A DNA stretch of 62,500 bases from Symbiodinium natans (GCA_905221605.1 CAJNDS010000417.1:1-62500), one strand, 5' to 3'; positions 23,403 to 35,975 are shown, counted from the stretch's first letter. Translations and numbers: made by a program. Notes: a model not told the origin generated them from the letters alone.

Positions 23403-23482
23403 GTAGTAACAAGGCCAGTCCTCGCACGGGGCGGCGTGGTGCATCCAAGTCCCGCAGTCCAGCGTCGGTTGGGCCCTCGGCG
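23403..23482 (+). CDS. Candidate exon between C-strand and G-strand telomeric repeats
   Basis: Begins after GGTGCCAG and ends before GTAAAGGGTTAGG. The 80 nt read S-N-K-A-S-P-R-T-G-R-R-G-A-S-K-S-R-S in one open frame, a Ser/Arg-rich segment. CCCTAAA copies lie to the left and TTTAGGG copies to the right. Confidence 0.4.
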
Positions 23483-25718
23483 GTAAAGGGTTAGGGGTTA
23501 GGGTTTAGGGTTTAGGGTTTAGGGTTACCCTAAGAATCCACGTGCATCTATAGTCTATACTTAGGCCTCAAAGAGGTTCCTATGTAGGAGCTTTCAGGCA
23601 CAAGTATATGGGTGAGGGTTCAGGGCAGGGGCAAGACAGGACGGGATAGGAACGAGGGGGCCATGAGCAGCCAAAGCTTGGTACTTTTGCTGGGGTTAGG
23701 GTTTTTTTCGGGTTCTGGCGTGCTAGGGTCTTAGGGTCTTAGGGTTTTAGGGTTTAGGGGTTATGGTTTCGTGTTAGCGTGCTAGGGTCTTCGGGTTTTT
23801 AGGGTTTTGAGTTTAGAATCTAAGTGAAGTTACAGGGCCCCTGAATATGGTCCCTTACCTTCTTAAAATCTCATTAAAGGGTTCTGAAGTATGGGGTCTT
23901 GGGTTTGACAATAGGGTTTAGGGTTTAGGGTACCCAAATTGCAGGCCCAGTATTCAGGGGCTTGCCTTCGGGGTGTAGCCCAAGCAAGGCGCCTGTAATT
24001 GAGGCTGAGAATTTAGGGTGGGGATTGACGGGTTTAGGGTTTAGGAGCTTAGAGTTTAGGGTTAAGGCTTGATGGGGTTCACTGCTGTTACTTTGGATCT
24101 TCGGCTTTCGGGTGTAGGGAGCTATCAGCTCCAAGTACTCAGGGTTTAGGGTTGAGGGTTTCGGGTTCAGGTTTGAGTGTTTAGGGTTTAGGGTTTAGGG
24201 TCTAGGGCAGGGTTTAGCTGGATCAAGGGCTTTCCCATGATGAGGTCTCTTGTCTGCTAGTTATAGCTGAGGTTGGCATGGGAATCGGGGCCTGTCTTTG
24301 GTTCGTACTTATTAAGCGCGCTTATAAGTACCCATGAACCTTCAAGGTTGATTTACAGGGGGTTGGGGTGCCGGTTTCCTGGTCCCTCAGCATGAACTTG
24401 CGGAAGACTCCCCCCCCCCCCCCCAACTGTGATTTTGGGAGTTATGGGTGTCTTAATCAGCCTGTAAACCCGTCAACCCTACACATAACCCTAGAACTCG
24501 AGAACTGGAATTCTACAAACTCAAGAACCCCACTAGGGGGGTCGGAACAAGTACGAGTGGTCTTTCCTTTTGGTCCCTGTATAATCATACGAAAATCACC
24601 CCCCCCAAAAAAAAAAAAAAACTATTCTAACTTTTTCATGCCCCCTTTCTTGAACCCATATCCCCTCCAACTTTGTTTCGAGGCTCGCGCCAAGGGGCGG
24701 GCCTCCCCCAAGGCCCCTTCCAGGCCAGAGGTTGGGGTTTCGGGTTTCGGGGTGGGGCTCGCGTGGGGGTTGGTTGAGGGCAAGAAAATGTTCGGATTTA
24801 AGGTTAGAGACTTGTCGGGTGTGCAGATTTGGGTTCGGCGCAGCTCAACGGGGGGCGATCGGGTCCGCTTAGCGACCTGCTCATAAACTTCAAACCCTGT
24901 CCTCCAGAGCGTCTGCCTGTTCCAGGTGTACTAGGGTGCTTAGGAAACCTACGGCTTGAATTTCTCTTGTTTTGGGAGGTTTTAGAGGTTTTATACCCGG
25001 AACCTATGGCTACTGAGACTCAGGTTAGGTTTCTTTGGGGGTTGGCATTGCCATTGCCTAAGCCCTCATGCCCTCTGAACCTCATAACCCTGTAGAGACC
25101 CTAGCTAATCGCTATAAGCCCTATGAGCCCCATAAGAAGCCCTGCAAGCCCCCATAGCCCTCTAAGCCCTATAAGCTGTAAACCCCCCCCCCCCCCCAAG
25201 TCCTGCAAGTCCTTCTGTCCCTAAACCCTAACCCTAAAAACCCTAAACCCTAAACCTGACAGTACCACAAGCAGCCCGCGCGTGGCATCGCCCAGAAAAC
25301 AGGCAACTTGCCAGCAACAGGGCTTGTTGACGCAGGCTTTAGGGTTTAGGATTTAGGGTTTAGGGTTTTCGGGTGTCAGGGTTTCAGTTAAGAGGTAGAA
25401 GGAGGGACCACTAGAAGGGACCCTGAATCTTATTCCCCTGTCTCACAACCTATATATGCCACATATAGTCCCTACACCTACGTAGCTCCTACGTTAACCC
25501 ACAGGTCCCTTGTAACAGTCCCTCCTTTAGTCCAGGGCTGCAGGGTTCAAAGGGTTAAGGTTGGGTTTGGTGTAGCATGGTGTTTTTTTTTTTTTTTCTT
25601 CTAGGGGGGGGGGGGGGGGGGAGTTCAAGGCGTGAAGCTTCACAGAATTAAGGTTTGGGTTTGACGTAACAGGGTAGGATCTTGGGCGGGCGCCCATGAA
25701 CCCATTGCTGTAAACCCT

Positions 25719-25947
25719 AAACCCTAAAAACCCTAAACCCTAAACCCTAAACCCTAAACCCTAAAAACCCTAAACCCTAAACCCTAAACCCTAAACCCTA
25801 AACCCTAAACCCTAAACCCTAAACCCTAAACCCTAAACCCTAAACCCTAAACCCTAAACCCTAAACCCTAAACCCTAAACCCTAAACCCTAAACCCTAAA
25901 CCCTACCCCCTAAACCCTAAACCCTAAACCCTAAACCCTAAACCCTA
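25719..25947 (-). repeat. Telomeric-type CCCTAAA array (longest in window)
   Basis: About 230 bp of CCCTAAA with a few CCCTAAAAA and CCCTACC variants. Confidence 0.97.
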
Positions 25948-25983
25948 AACGCGCCAGTGCAACCTTGGGCTCGCCGTGTCCAG

Positions 25984-26037
25984 GTCGCCAAAGCAGCAGC
26001 CACACCCGGCGCCAAAGCCGCGGCGACCAAGGCTAGG
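25984..26037 (+). CDS. Candidate exon, Ala/Lys-rich
   Basis: Follows CGTGTCCAG and is followed by GTTAGGGTTTGG. Eighteen codons in phase 0 read V-A-K-A-A-A-T-P-G-A-K-A-A-A-T-K-A-R, like a histone-H1-type tail. The C-strand array is on the left and the G-strand array on the right, and the intron would begin with the telomeric repeat. Confidence 0.45.
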
Positions 26038-26055
26038 GTTAGGGTTTGGGGGAGA

Positions 26056-26149
26056 GGGTTTAGGGTTTAGGGTTTAGGGTTTAGGGTTTAGGGTTTAGGG
26101 TTTAGGGTTTAGGGTTTAGGGTTTAGGGTTTAGGGTTTAGGGTTTAGGG
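26056..26149 (+). repeat. Telomeric-type TTTAGGG array
   Basis: About 13 heptamers, G-strand orientation, facing the array at 25719 across a short GC-rich island. Confidence 0.97.
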
Positions 26150-26716
26150 GGTTATGGGGTTTAGGGTTTTGGGGGTAGGGCTTAAGGCCAGGGACCTCTG
26201 AGCATAGAGGTTAGGGTTCAGGGTCTCGAGCTCAACACTACTGGAGCCTGTGTCGCGGGCTCCTACACATTTGATTTGGGCTTGCCAGATAAGTCTTGAA
26301 CCCCCCGCCCACCCCACCCCCAACGCGACCCCCCACCAGAGTTGTTGGGGGAAACCCGAAACCCTAAACCCTGAACCCCAAACCCTAAACCCTAAACCCC
26401 ACCCGAGGGTTTAGGGTTTCGGGTTCACAGCATGTCGGCGCTGGGATCCTCTGGCTTCTCATGGTGCGAGCGTGTGCCCCTTGAGCGTTAAGGGTTTTCG
26501 GGTTTAGGGTTTGGGGTGTAGGGCTTTAGGGTTTAGGGCTTAGGGTTTAGGGTGTAGGGTGTAGGGATTAGGGCGATTAGGGTTTAGGGTTTAGGGAATC
26601 AAAGCGAATGGCTGACAGTTGGGTTTGAAGTTAAAGAAGCTCGGCAAACAGGCCCTTAAAAGCAAAGTCGCCTCCACCGCTCCGACTCTACACGCCTCTG
26701 TTTGCTAAGCCCTGCT

Positions 26717-26809
26717 AGGAGGTTCATGCTACTTGTTAACCAATTAGGGTTATAAGTACAGTGATAAGTACAGACATAATTGGTGAATGATTACCATGAG
26801 CCTCCAAGT
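26717..26809. mobile_element. Small inverted-repeat element, family A
   Basis: AGGAGGTTCATGCTACTT ... ACCATGAGCCTCCAAGT, with TTAACCAATTAG / TAATTGGTGA subterminal motifs, about 93 bp. Confidence 0.75.
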
Positions 26810-28269
26810 ACGAGTTTAGGTTTTAGGGTAAACCCTAAACCCCAAGCCCTGAACCCTTAACCCTAAACCCCAAACCCACTTGAGGGCGCTGGCATGTTTG
26901 TTGGCGCTGGTGGTGCCAGCCCGGACGCGGCTGCACGTAGCACTCGAAGGACGCCAGCGTGAAGGTTTATGGGTGGTTGTATGAAGAAGGCTACTGCCAG
27001 TTATAACCCAAGTCCCTATACCCCAAGCCCTAAACCCTTCCTCATAACCCAAGCTATCACTACCCATGAACCTCCAAACAGAGTCTGGGAGTTTAGGAAG
27101 AGCCTAGATTACACAGATTACTGCCTTAAGAAGTCAAGGGACGAAAGGAGGGACCCAAATAAGGGACCTTAGGGGTTATTTAGGGCTTTTATCCTTTTAT
27201 CTCTTAACTAGGGAAAGTTTTGCTTGGAGTTGACATGATTTGTTGTGTCGGCCTTTCAGACATGGGCACAGATGGGAAAGAAAGAGGCCTTGCAGCATTG
27301 CATGCATTTGCCAAAAATGTGGTCTAAAGGCTTAGGGTTTAAAGCCCTAAACCCTAAACCCAGACTCCACAGGACCTTAACAGTGTCGTCTGGCCACTTG
27401 GTTAGACAACAAGCAAGCCAGGGGAGCCTTCGGCAGGCTCTTTCACTGAGTTTTTCACTGCCCATGTACCTATCTAGCAAAAGACCTGAGCCCTAAAGAT
27501 ATATGGGAACCCATGTAATGCCCAAAAAAGATGCTATAGAGGTAAGCTGCATCGTTCAGAGTTCATAGTTACCTGAAGCACCCAAGGCCTATTCTCAAGG
27601 GTTATGATGACACCCCTCATAAGATTCTTCATTAACCTCCAAAAACAGTAAGTGTGCTTCTTGAGGCAGCGTTTCAGGGCTTTGGGTTTGGGGTTTAGGG
27701 TTTAGGGTTTAGGGTTTACTTGCCGTGGAGGAGGGCTTTGGGGGGTTTAGGGGTTAGGGTTCAGGGTTTAGGGTTCAGGGCCTAGGGTCTAGGGTCTAGG
27801 GTCCAGGGTCTAGGGTTTAGGGTTTCTTGTAAAGTAGAATAAAGGGAACCTCAAAGGGGCACATCCTTGGGGGGTCCGGGTGTGACTGCCTTGACAACAG
27901 CCTCGGTTCACGGTGTCGAGCCGAGGTCGGAGTGAATGTCCCACTGGACCCAAACCCTAAGCCTTAAGCCCTACGCCCGGATCGCCCTAAACCCTAAACC
28001 CTAAACTCTCAAGGGCTTCGGGCCAGGCAACAAACATGATTTTACTCTGGCATCGGGCGCTCTAGGGACCCTAGGCGGTATTCTGGGGTTGTGTTGTTGA
28101 GTATACAACTCTCTGGGGATACTCTGGGGTGGGATACGGGTGACCGGGCGAGGAGAAGAGTTTAACTTTACATCCCCACAACCCTACACGGACAGTGGTG
28201 AGCTTAAGCCCGCCCACCTCCAAAATCCTTTAAGGTTTGAACCATATGGGCCCAATACCCTTATTTATA

Positions 28270-28394
28270 GGGATCCGAAGTAGGGGCCCTTAAGATAATG
28301 TAAAAGTGTCTATATAAGGGCTATACGTTCGGGTCCCCAAATTAAGGGCGGGTTTAGGGTTTAGGGTTTAGGGTTTAGGGGGCCCCTACTTCAG
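28270..28394. mobile_element. Small inverted-repeat element, family C, with telomeric insert
   Basis: GGATCCGAAGTAGGGGCCCT ... GGGGCCCCTACTTCAG. About 31 bp of TTTAGGG repeat lies just inside the right arm and is absent from the copy at 37126. Confidence 0.7.
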
Positions 28395-28462
28395 ACAAAA
28401 AGAAATCCAGAGGCGCCCCGCCTCGCAAGATGTCGACGGCAAGCCACCAGTCGGGCCGCTAG
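28395..28462 (+). CDS. Candidate exon whose acceptor is the end of a family C element
   Basis: The element end CTACTTCAG serves as the acceptor and AG|GTCTCT as the donor. The 68 nt are open in one frame (T-K-R-N-P-E-A-P-R-L-A-R). Weak on its own. Confidence 0.3.
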
Positions 28463-28803
28463 GTCTCTTATTGAGGGTCTGTAGATTCATGAGGTGGAGG
28501 GGTCTTGGGACTCAGGTTAACCCCTAAACCCTAAACCCCCAACCCCCAAAACCTTGAACTTCCAGAACAGGTTCAAGCCCTGAACCTTAAACACCACCCA
28601 CTGTGGTCTTCGGGAGGTTTCTGGGGCATCGCTGCACGGAGGGAGGGAGGGAGGGAAGGCCCAAAACTTCCAATCCCAAGTGGTACTATTGGCTACTTAG
28701 ACAACTCGACCTGCAGCTTTTCTGGCCTTCGTTCGATTCATTGAGTTCCTGACGGTCTGTGATGTTCGGTGCTTTGTGGTTGGGTTTTTTGCGTCGGTGC
28801 TGT

Positions 28804-28834
<31 letters not shown>

Positions 28835-29207
28835 TTATTTTTTGTGGGCGGAGAGTTTAGGGTTACGGGTCTAGTCCTCCAGGCCTTGTTTTTTCTGGCA
28901 GCATGGTCCCATATCAGGTCTGTCTGGCAGGGCGTGTGTTCACAGGTCTCGGGTGCTGGGTTTTAAGACTTTGGGGATGGGCTTTTTGGAGGGTTTAGAG
29001 TTTTTGCGTCCTGGAACCCCAAACCCTAAACCGGGTGGTGTCCTGGGCTGCGGCGCGGTGTCCTGTTTCACGTTGGCGCCCGATATTCGCTCTTCGGAGA
29101 TGGTGCTGCAGAAGCCCGGGTTAAATGTCCAAACCCTAAACCCTTAACCCTTAACCCCAAACCCTAAATCCTAAACCCTAAACCCTAAACCCGGCGGGTT
29201 AAATGTC

Positions 29208-29262
29208 GGGATTCAGAAGACCGAAGGTCGACGTAGCTCCCGTCCATCTATCGAGTCCCGGC
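29208..29262 (+). CDS. Candidate exon between facing telomeric arrays
   Basis: A GC-rich island after GGGATTCAG, with a possible donor GTGTTTC near 29269. One frame reads K-T-E-G-R-R-S-S-R-P-S-I-E-S-R-R-L. CCCTAAA array on the left (29128-29191) and TTTAGGG array on the right (29298-29337). Ends are approximate. Confidence 0.35.
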
Positions 29263-29767
29263 GCCTCGGTGTTTCTTAGGGGGCCTAGGCTACAGGGTTT
29301 AGGGTTTAGGGCTTAGGGTTTAGGGTTTAGGGTTTAGGCCCTAAGCCCTAAACTCGACAGGGTTTAGGGCTCAGAAACCAGGGTTTCACATAGGGCTTTC
29401 GGAGGTGTGGGCTGGACAGGTTCGTGTTCGTTTTTTTTTTCCCTGTCGCCTGGGGTATAGCTACTTCTTTCTTTTGTGGGCGAGTTTGGGTGGCTCCTGG
29501 GGGCGGATCTGGAGGGTTCAGTTCTGGGATTATGGTTGGGCTTCGGGATGCAGAAAGGGTTTACTAGGACCGGGAGTAGGCCCTTTTTCTTTTTTTTTCG
29601 GGTTTGGGTTGCCTGATAATCCCCTTAAAAAGGGTGCCCTTTTTCTAATCCTAGGTTACTCCCGGGTCTAGTTTCGGCGTTTTCTTAGCAAACAGGGTGT
29701 TCATGCGTTCATGTACAGGACGTACCTCTTTCAGATCGGGCAATTTAATTTTCATTTCTGGGTATAA

Positions 29768-29897
29768 TTGGAGGTTCATGGTACTTCTTAACCAATTAGA
29801 ACTGTACTTTATAACTGTACTTATGACCATACTTGTGAACTTAAGGGGCTTTATAAGTGCAGTTATAATTGGATAACAAGTACCATGAACCTCCAAG
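29768..29897. mobile_element. Small inverted-repeat element, family A, most intact copy
   Basis: TTGGAGGTTCATGGTACTT at the left and its complement AAGTACCATGAACCTCCAA at the right, 130 bp. Inside are AACCAATTAGAACTGTACTT and TATAATTGG motifs. No coding capacity. Confidence 0.85.
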
Positions 29898-30754
29898 TAT
29901 TTCTTCAGATGCCACCTTATAAGGACCCAAAACCCGGTTGTTTTGTAGGTTACCTAAGAATCCCATAGGGGGTTTTACTGTAAGAACCTGCCCAAAAAAG
30001 TAGGTTTGGGTTTAGGGTTAGGTTAGCTTAACACAGTTAGGACCCAGAGTAGGCCCTTATTCCCCTTTGCTTAGGGCATATTTTTCAGGCCTCGATTACC
30101 CCTGGGTCTCTGCAGATTTTTCTCCTTCCTCCTAAGATCCCGGGACAGCCCAGATAGGTTTTGGTGCGTTTAAGCGTCATCCTATATACACACGTATATA
30201 AATTAGTAAATACATATATATATATATATGTACTTATATGTGTATATTTATCTATATGTAATGTGTTTCACTTAAAGCTATGCTTTAAATAAACCTCACT
30301 CCAAGCTCTAAACGACCTAGCCAACCCAACCCCCAAGCCCTAAACAGCATACATCTTAGTACACTGCTCGAGTTGTTTGCGTCATCCTTGCGCACAAAGG
30401 CCATGCGAATCTTCTGTATCTTTCCGATCTTACGGGAGGATGAACTCCAAACCCGAGCAACCTAGACAACTTACATCCTAAACCTAAGCCCACCTAAACA
30501 TCCCTAAATCCGCAACAGCCTCAACCCTAAACAGCCTAAGCAGCCTAAGCCCCAAACCCAGTCCTGGCCTCTCAGTCTCAGAACCCTAAACCCTAAACTT
30601 CCTAAACCCCTAAACCCTAAACCCATTTAGGGTTTAGGGTTTAGGGGTTAAGGTTTAGGGTTTAGGGCTTAGGGTTTAGGGCTTAGGGCTTAGGGTTTAG
30701 GGTTTAGGGTTTAGGGTTTAGGGTGTTGTGTGCGTTTGGACCCGGCCCTTACAG

Positions 30755-30820
30755 GTTAAACTTAGAGCATGGGGCCGCTTCTGTCGAGGCGTCAGTCCAA
30801 CGAAGCGCTCGAGGGGCTTG
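30755..30820 (+). CDS. Candidate exon
   Basis: Acceptor CCCTTACAG, donor TTG|GTGAGG. Twenty-two codons in phase 0 (V-K-L-R-A-W-G-R-F-C-R-G). TTTAGGG arrays on both sides. Confidence 0.4.
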
Positions 30821-31109
30821 GTGAGGCGGCCTCAAAGCATCGGAAGAGCATTGGTTTAGGGTTTAGGGTTTAGGGTTTAGGGTTTAGGGGCTTCCTTAGA
30901 CGCTCTTTTGACTTAGTAAGTGTACGTACTTGGTATATCCCCTGTAGAAACCCTAGTTCTTGCAATCCCCATAATCCGCCAAACAAACCGCACTTTTCAA
31001 GCCCGCACCCCCAATTCTTGGAAGCCGCTTCGACTTCGTGCACAAGATGAGTCTGTTGGGATATAGGGATGAATAACCCCTAACCCCTAAACCCTGAACC
31101 CTAAACCCT

Positions 31110-31199
31110 AAATGGGTTTCTAGGGGATACGTATTAGTAGACTTACTAAGCCTAAATGGGTCTCTAGGGGATACGTATTAGTAGACTTACTAAGCCTAA
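31110..31199. repeat. 44-bp direct repeat, two copies
   Basis: AATGGGT[TC]TCTAGGGGAT through GACTTACTAAGCCTAA is repeated at a 44-bp offset. The ACTTACTAAG end is shared with family D elements. Confidence 0.85.
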
Positions 31200-32126
31200 A
31201 GGCTGCACAAACCACCTTCGGATTTTAATTTGGAGGGTCTCTTGGGGATGAAGGTCCCAGAGAGCCCAATACCCCTCAATTAAGGAAATGTACCTTACAT
31301 TGTAAAGAGATCCTGAATATGATTTACAGTCTAGGGTCTAGGGTCTAGGGTTTAGGGTTTAGGGTTTAGGGTTTAGGGTTTAGGGTTTAAGAGGCATTGG
31401 GCTCTTTGGGGGTGAGAGAGATGCACGTGCAGGTCATGACCGTCGGCTCCGCGAAGTCGGTGCCGGCAACCGGGCTGTGTTCAGGGTTCGGTAGGGTTTA
31501 GGGTTTAGGGTTTAGGGTTTAGGGTTTAGGGTTTGGGGTTTAGGGTTTAGGGTTTAGGGTTTAGGGTTTAGGGTTTAGGCACCCGAACACCCCAAAACCC
31601 GAAGCCCTGAGTCCCCCTACTTGGGGGTTCAGGGCACTTATAACCCCAATTAGTTTAGGGTTTAGGGTATTGGGGGGGGGGGGGGGGGGAGGGGGTATTT
31701 AGGGGCTGCTTAGGTATATAAGGACCATGTAAGGTATGTATAGGGGCTATATACTTTGTGGTACTTTACCGTAACTTTAGATCCTTACCTTTTTTGGGCT
31801 TATTGGGTTTCTGAGTAAGGCAGCTAAAAGTTTAGTTTATAGCTACCCTCCTGAGTGCAGCCAAGATAACTGTACCTATAGGCCCCCTAAGTCCTCTAAG
31901 TAGATTATAGGTAGACTTCTAATTGGGGTTAGAAGTACCCATGAACCTCCAAGTATAATCCCTAAACCAATCGGAGCTTCTAGACGCTCAAACTTTGGGC
32001 AGGATGGCATGTGGGGTCGGGGGGCGCCAGTGACATCTTTGAGCTGCGCACCGAAATGTCCCTTCGCTTTAGGGTTTAGGGATGTTTAGGGTTTTAGGGT
32101 TTAGAAAAAAGGGGTTTAGGGCGTAG

Positions 32127-32260
32127 GAAGCAAAAAAGTACCAAGCAAGCGCAGGCGATCGCTGTGCAGCCGCCATCGAGCTCCGACACTTCATCTTCGG
32201 ACTCAGGTTGGAGCAGCACCAGCAGCGAGCGCCCGGGAAGATTTGAGCGCTACCTGCAAG
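32127..32260 (+). CDS. Candidate exon ending directly at a telomeric repeat
   Basis: Acceptor GGCGTAG|G, donor CTGCAAG|GTTTAGGG. The frame from 32128 stays open for 44 codons, is Ser-rich in the middle (Q-P-P-S-S-S-D-T-S-S-S-D-S) and ends F-E-R-Y-L-Q. Composition and length are clearly protein-like. The candidate intron begins with TTTAGGG-type repeat. Confidence 0.5.
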
Positions 32261-32780
32261 GTTTAGGGTTTAGTGTTTAGAGGGTTCACAGGGTTCACAG
32301 GGTTTATAGGGTCTACTGGGTTATAGGGTTTATGGGGCTCATATGGGTACGTATAAGTAGGGTTCTAAGTAGGGCAACTATATACTCAGAACCTTATTTC
32401 GAGTCTACGTGTATGTACCCATCAACCTCCAAATAATCCCAAGCACCTGAACCCTAAAACCTCAACCCACTACCCATCAGCAATTCCCTTTGTGCACCCT
32501 AGGGTACATGTTGCCTGATCTGCCTAGAGTCTAAGGGTGGTTACAAGGGCCCCTGATATGGTCCCTTACCTCCGTTAAAGGGTTCTGATGTTGAGGCCCT
32601 TAATTTGTATGGGGTACATAAAGGGTTCGTAAGGGGTCCCCCTTTTAGGGTTTCGGGTTTCGGGTTTAGGGGTTTTTAGTGCCTGAAAGTTGTGAGTTAT
32701 TAGGGTTTAGGAAGACATGTGCCATCGGTTGGAGTGGGCCTTGAATGCCGACCCCGACCTTACTTGAGCCTGTCAACCTA

Positions 32781-32890
32781 CTGTTTGCTTAAGAACCCCC
32801 ACAAAATCTCATACAAAAAAGAAGCTCTCTTCCCTGTAAGGGGTAACAAAAGGCTTCTTCATGTTTGCTCTTTGGGGTTCTTCAGCAAAT
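32781..32890. mobile_element. Small inverted-repeat element, family F
   Basis: CTGTTTGCTTAAGAACCCCC ... GGGGTTCTTCAGCAAAT. Related copies at 44230, 52375, 55373 and 59196. Confidence 0.75.
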
Positions 32891-32891
32891 C

Positions 32892-33000
32892 CCTAAGGGT
32901 CCATGTACCTCATTATTATATACTTGGGCCCCAAAGTCCCTATATAGGAAGTACTTTAAGGCCTAAGTATTCAATATTTAGGTACATGGACCCTTAGGGA
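32892..33000. mobile_element. Small inverted-repeat element, family G
   Basis: CCTAAGGGTCCATGTACCT ... AGGTACATGGACCCTTAGG, about 109 bp. A related left part is seen near 41742-41830. Confidence 0.75.
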
Positions 33001-33200
33001 ATAGTAGCAACCGAGCCACGCCATGTCCCCGGTCCTCGTCGGTTCGTCGGAGCGCCCGAAAAATAAACCCTCCGAGACCCCCACGACATCCTTTGAAAAA
33101 GGTTGGGGGGGGGGGGGGGGGGTTCTGACGTTTAAGGGATTCATAGGGATTCTACGTTCTAGGACTTTAGGGCTTCAGTGGTGCTTCGCGAGAGTTGACA

Positions 33201-34700
33201 TAGCACGTTTTATTTCTTGGTTTAGGCTTTAGAGGCCCCTGGACCACCGAACACCCTTGCATAGCATGCCCTGTAAGCAAAGCCCCTCTTAACATGCGCA
33301 ACTTAGGTACGAGGAAGATCCCCAGGCGACTTGCTTTCAGCCATGCAGGCGTTCCACTTCCTACACTGACTCTTTCCATTTTCTCTTTAAATTCGATCGA
33401 TGATTACTATGAGTACAATCATCATTACTACGATTGTTACAATCATTTGCTATCATTATCAGTATCCGTATCAGTTTAGTATGATTCAGCTTTCTGAATA
33501 TTCTCAGTTTCCGTAACACCATTATGTCATAGTAGTAGGAGTAATACTTGTAGCAAAATGAGAAGCCTATGAAACAGCAACACAGGTAAGAGTAATAGTG
33601 TAATGACAAGAACAAGAATGTTCGCAACAACCGTAGCAAGAAGGGACACCAACACAAAAAAGACGTATGGTGGTGTAGCTTACGGTTCAGGGGCTGAGGG
33701 CTTGGGATTTTGTACCCTAGACCCTAAACCTTATAACTTTTCGGGCCAGCCCATGGAGGTGGGGTTTAGGGTTTAGGGTTTAGGGTTGAGGGTGCGTTTC
33801 CCTGCTTTGCCGCTCCTCGTTTGATAGAGGGCTTATTAAAGTGTAGGGCTTCGGGTTTAGCGACCCTATCTTCGTGTCTCAACTTCTCACGTGCCCTCTC
33901 GTGTTTTAACCTTGATTGTTATCTTGTTGCGTGACTTTTTTTGGGGCGGCCATGTTTCTGCAGAGTCTACACTATCTTATTCACATTTCTGCCCTAAACC
34001 CTAAACCCTAACAATTTCCGAGCTCGTTTTCGTTTGGCGTCTTACCTTTTAACATCTGAAGTCTGACAGTTCCCTCCTGAAAGCCAGCAATTCCGAGCCC
34101 GCCTTTGCTACTGACAGTGTTGGGTTAGGGTTTAGGGTTTAGGGTTTAGGGTTTCGGGTTTAGGGTTTAGGGTTTAGGGTTCAAGGTTTAGGGTTTAGGG
34201 TTTGCGGTTTGGGGTTTAGGGTTTACTTAGGCGGTTAAGGGTCTGGCTAAACCACGAGCCCAGTTGCCAAAAAAGGGTTTCGGGTTTAGGGTTATGCATG
34301 TCGGGTGAGTTGATATAGGGTTCTCATTTCTCGGTGAGTTCTACAGTTTGGGGATGTCCGTCAGGGCCGATTAGTAGTTTAGATTCTACCTCCGCCAGCC
34401 GCTAGACCGTAAACCGAACCCTACATCCTGCAAAGCCATAGCTTGAACTGTAGGATATATACGGACATCTCCATTTTGCCTTCTTGTGCTTCGGAGGATT
34501 GTATTCAGGACCACAACCACTGAAACGCCAAAACGCTCAGTTTCGTGTTTAGGGGTTTATAGGGTTTGTAGGGTTTACAGGGTTTGTGCGGTTGATAGGC
34601 TTCGTAGGGTTTGTGGGGTTTTGCTGTTTATAGGGTTTACAGTGTTTATAGGGTTTATAGTGCTTCTGGGGCTTCAAGGGTTCAAAGGGTTTAGGGTTCA
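33201..34700. other. No firm gene
   Basis: Spacer with TTTAGGG clusters (33765-33785, 34120-34230). An AT-rich stretch at 33360-33660 has open reverse frames of low-complexity Tyr/Ser/Asn composition, which I do not accept as coding. Confidence 0.35.
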
Positions 34701-34707
34701 CCTTGAG

Positions 34708-34806
34708 AACCCGGACCCTCAAAAGTGTCGGCGGCCTCTTCGTCGCCCAGGCGGTTCCCGAGGTCGTTCAAGAGCCGCCAGCGGCCAGATCCTTACGGGC
34801 TCGGGG
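34708..34806 (+). CDS. Candidate exon, Arg/Ser/Gly-rich
   Basis: After ACCTTGAG and before GTATGGGTATTTAGGG. Thirty-three codons in phase 0 (N-P-D-P-Q-K-C-R-R-P-L-R-R-P-G-G-S-R-G-R). The acceptor is weak; an alternative is at 34751. Confidence 0.38.
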
Positions 34807-34880
34807 GTATGGGTATTTAGGGTTTAGGGTCCAGGGTTTAGGGTTTAGGGTTTAGGGTTCAGGGTTCAGGGTTCAGGATT

Positions 34881-34989
34881 GAACCCTAAACCCTAAACCC
34901 TAAACCCTAAACGCTAAACGCTAAACGCTAAACCCTAAACCTAAACCCTAAACCCTAAACCCTAAACCCTAAACCCTAAACCCTAACCC
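34881..34989 (-). repeat. Telomeric-type CCCTAAA array, tail to tail with a TTTAGGG cluster
   Basis: CCCTAAA with CGCTAAA variants. It directly follows a TTTAGGG/TTCAGGG cluster at 34815-34875. Confidence 0.95.
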
Positions 34990-35311
34990 TACACAACCCA
35001 AAGGGCCCATGACATCAGAGCCCTAGGAACAAATTAAGGGTCCAAAAAAGGACCCCTAGAGCTAAGGGTGCAAGGAGCCGGGACCAGGCAGACCTCCTTA
35101 TGCTGCAGGGCTTTCGTGGGTTTAGGGTTTAGGGTTTAGGGTTTAGATGGGTTTGGGGTTTGGGGCTTGCGGCGCCGGAGCAGAGCCTGGCCTCAGAAAG
35201 GCTTACGGTTTAGGGTTTAGGGTTTAGGGTTCAGGGTTCAGGGTTTAGGGTTTAGGGTTTAGGGTTTACCGTAGGGCTTAGGGTTTCGAGTTCCTGTAAG
35301 CTTCTGAGGGT

Positions 35312-35760
35312 ACTTGGAGGTTCATGGCACTTATTCACCAATGAGAACTGTACTTATGAGGGTTTAGGGTTTAATTAGGGTTTAGGGTTTGTAACTGTAC
35401 TTAGAAATGTACATATGGGTTTGTGTTTTTTTTTGGGGGGGCTCAGGTTTAAGAAGGGCACACGGGTTGCACACCCGTGAAACATACCCCGTAACATACC
35501 CCGAAACATACCCCCGAAACATACTCCATAACATACCCCCGAAATTGCAGTAGCTCAAGATGCCGCGAAACATACCCGAAACATACCCCCGAAACATGCC
35601 CCGAAACATATTTTCCCGAAACATACCCGCGAAACGTACCCCGACCCCAACACCTGTCGCGGGCCTCCCCATCAAAATGCAAACCCATATAACCATATTA
35701 GGGCACTTAAGGGGCTTATAAGCGTAAAATTGGTTAACAAGTACCATGAACCTCCAAGTA
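35312..35760. mobile_element. Family A element expanded by internal insertions
   Basis: ACTTGGAGGTTCATGGCACTT at the left and AAGTACCATGAACCTCCAAGT at the right, but 449 bp long. Inside are a TTTAGGG insertion (about 35358-35392) and the CGAAACATACC repeat. Compare with the 130-bp copy at 29768. Confidence 0.7.
35463..35645 (+). repeat. Degenerate CGAAACATACCCC tandem repeat
   Basis: About a dozen copies of CGAAACATACCCC and variants with irregular spacing, inside the expanded family A element. Confidence 0.85.
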
Positions 35761-35975
35761 GTTACAAAGTCCGCAACCCTAAGACCCTCAACCCTGAAAC
35801 CCTAAATCTCCAAAACCCTTTAAGCCTTGAAGCTGTAAAGCTTGTCATGTTTCCCCCTTTTGCCTAACAGCCCTTAATCGGGCGTCTAATATCGATACTA
35901 GAATCCCTATTAAGGACTGTTAGTATAAGGGGGAAGTTTGAATTTAAAACCGAAGAAGCCAACAAAAACACCCAG

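Noticed and set aside
23071-26149. A true chromosome end
   Set aside because: Arrays are short, in both orientations and flanked by unique DNA on both sides; they are interstitial.
33361-33657. Reverse-strand 98-codon frame
   Set aside because: Tyr/Ser/Asn low-complexity composition from a degenerate AT-rich stretch, with no splice or start context.
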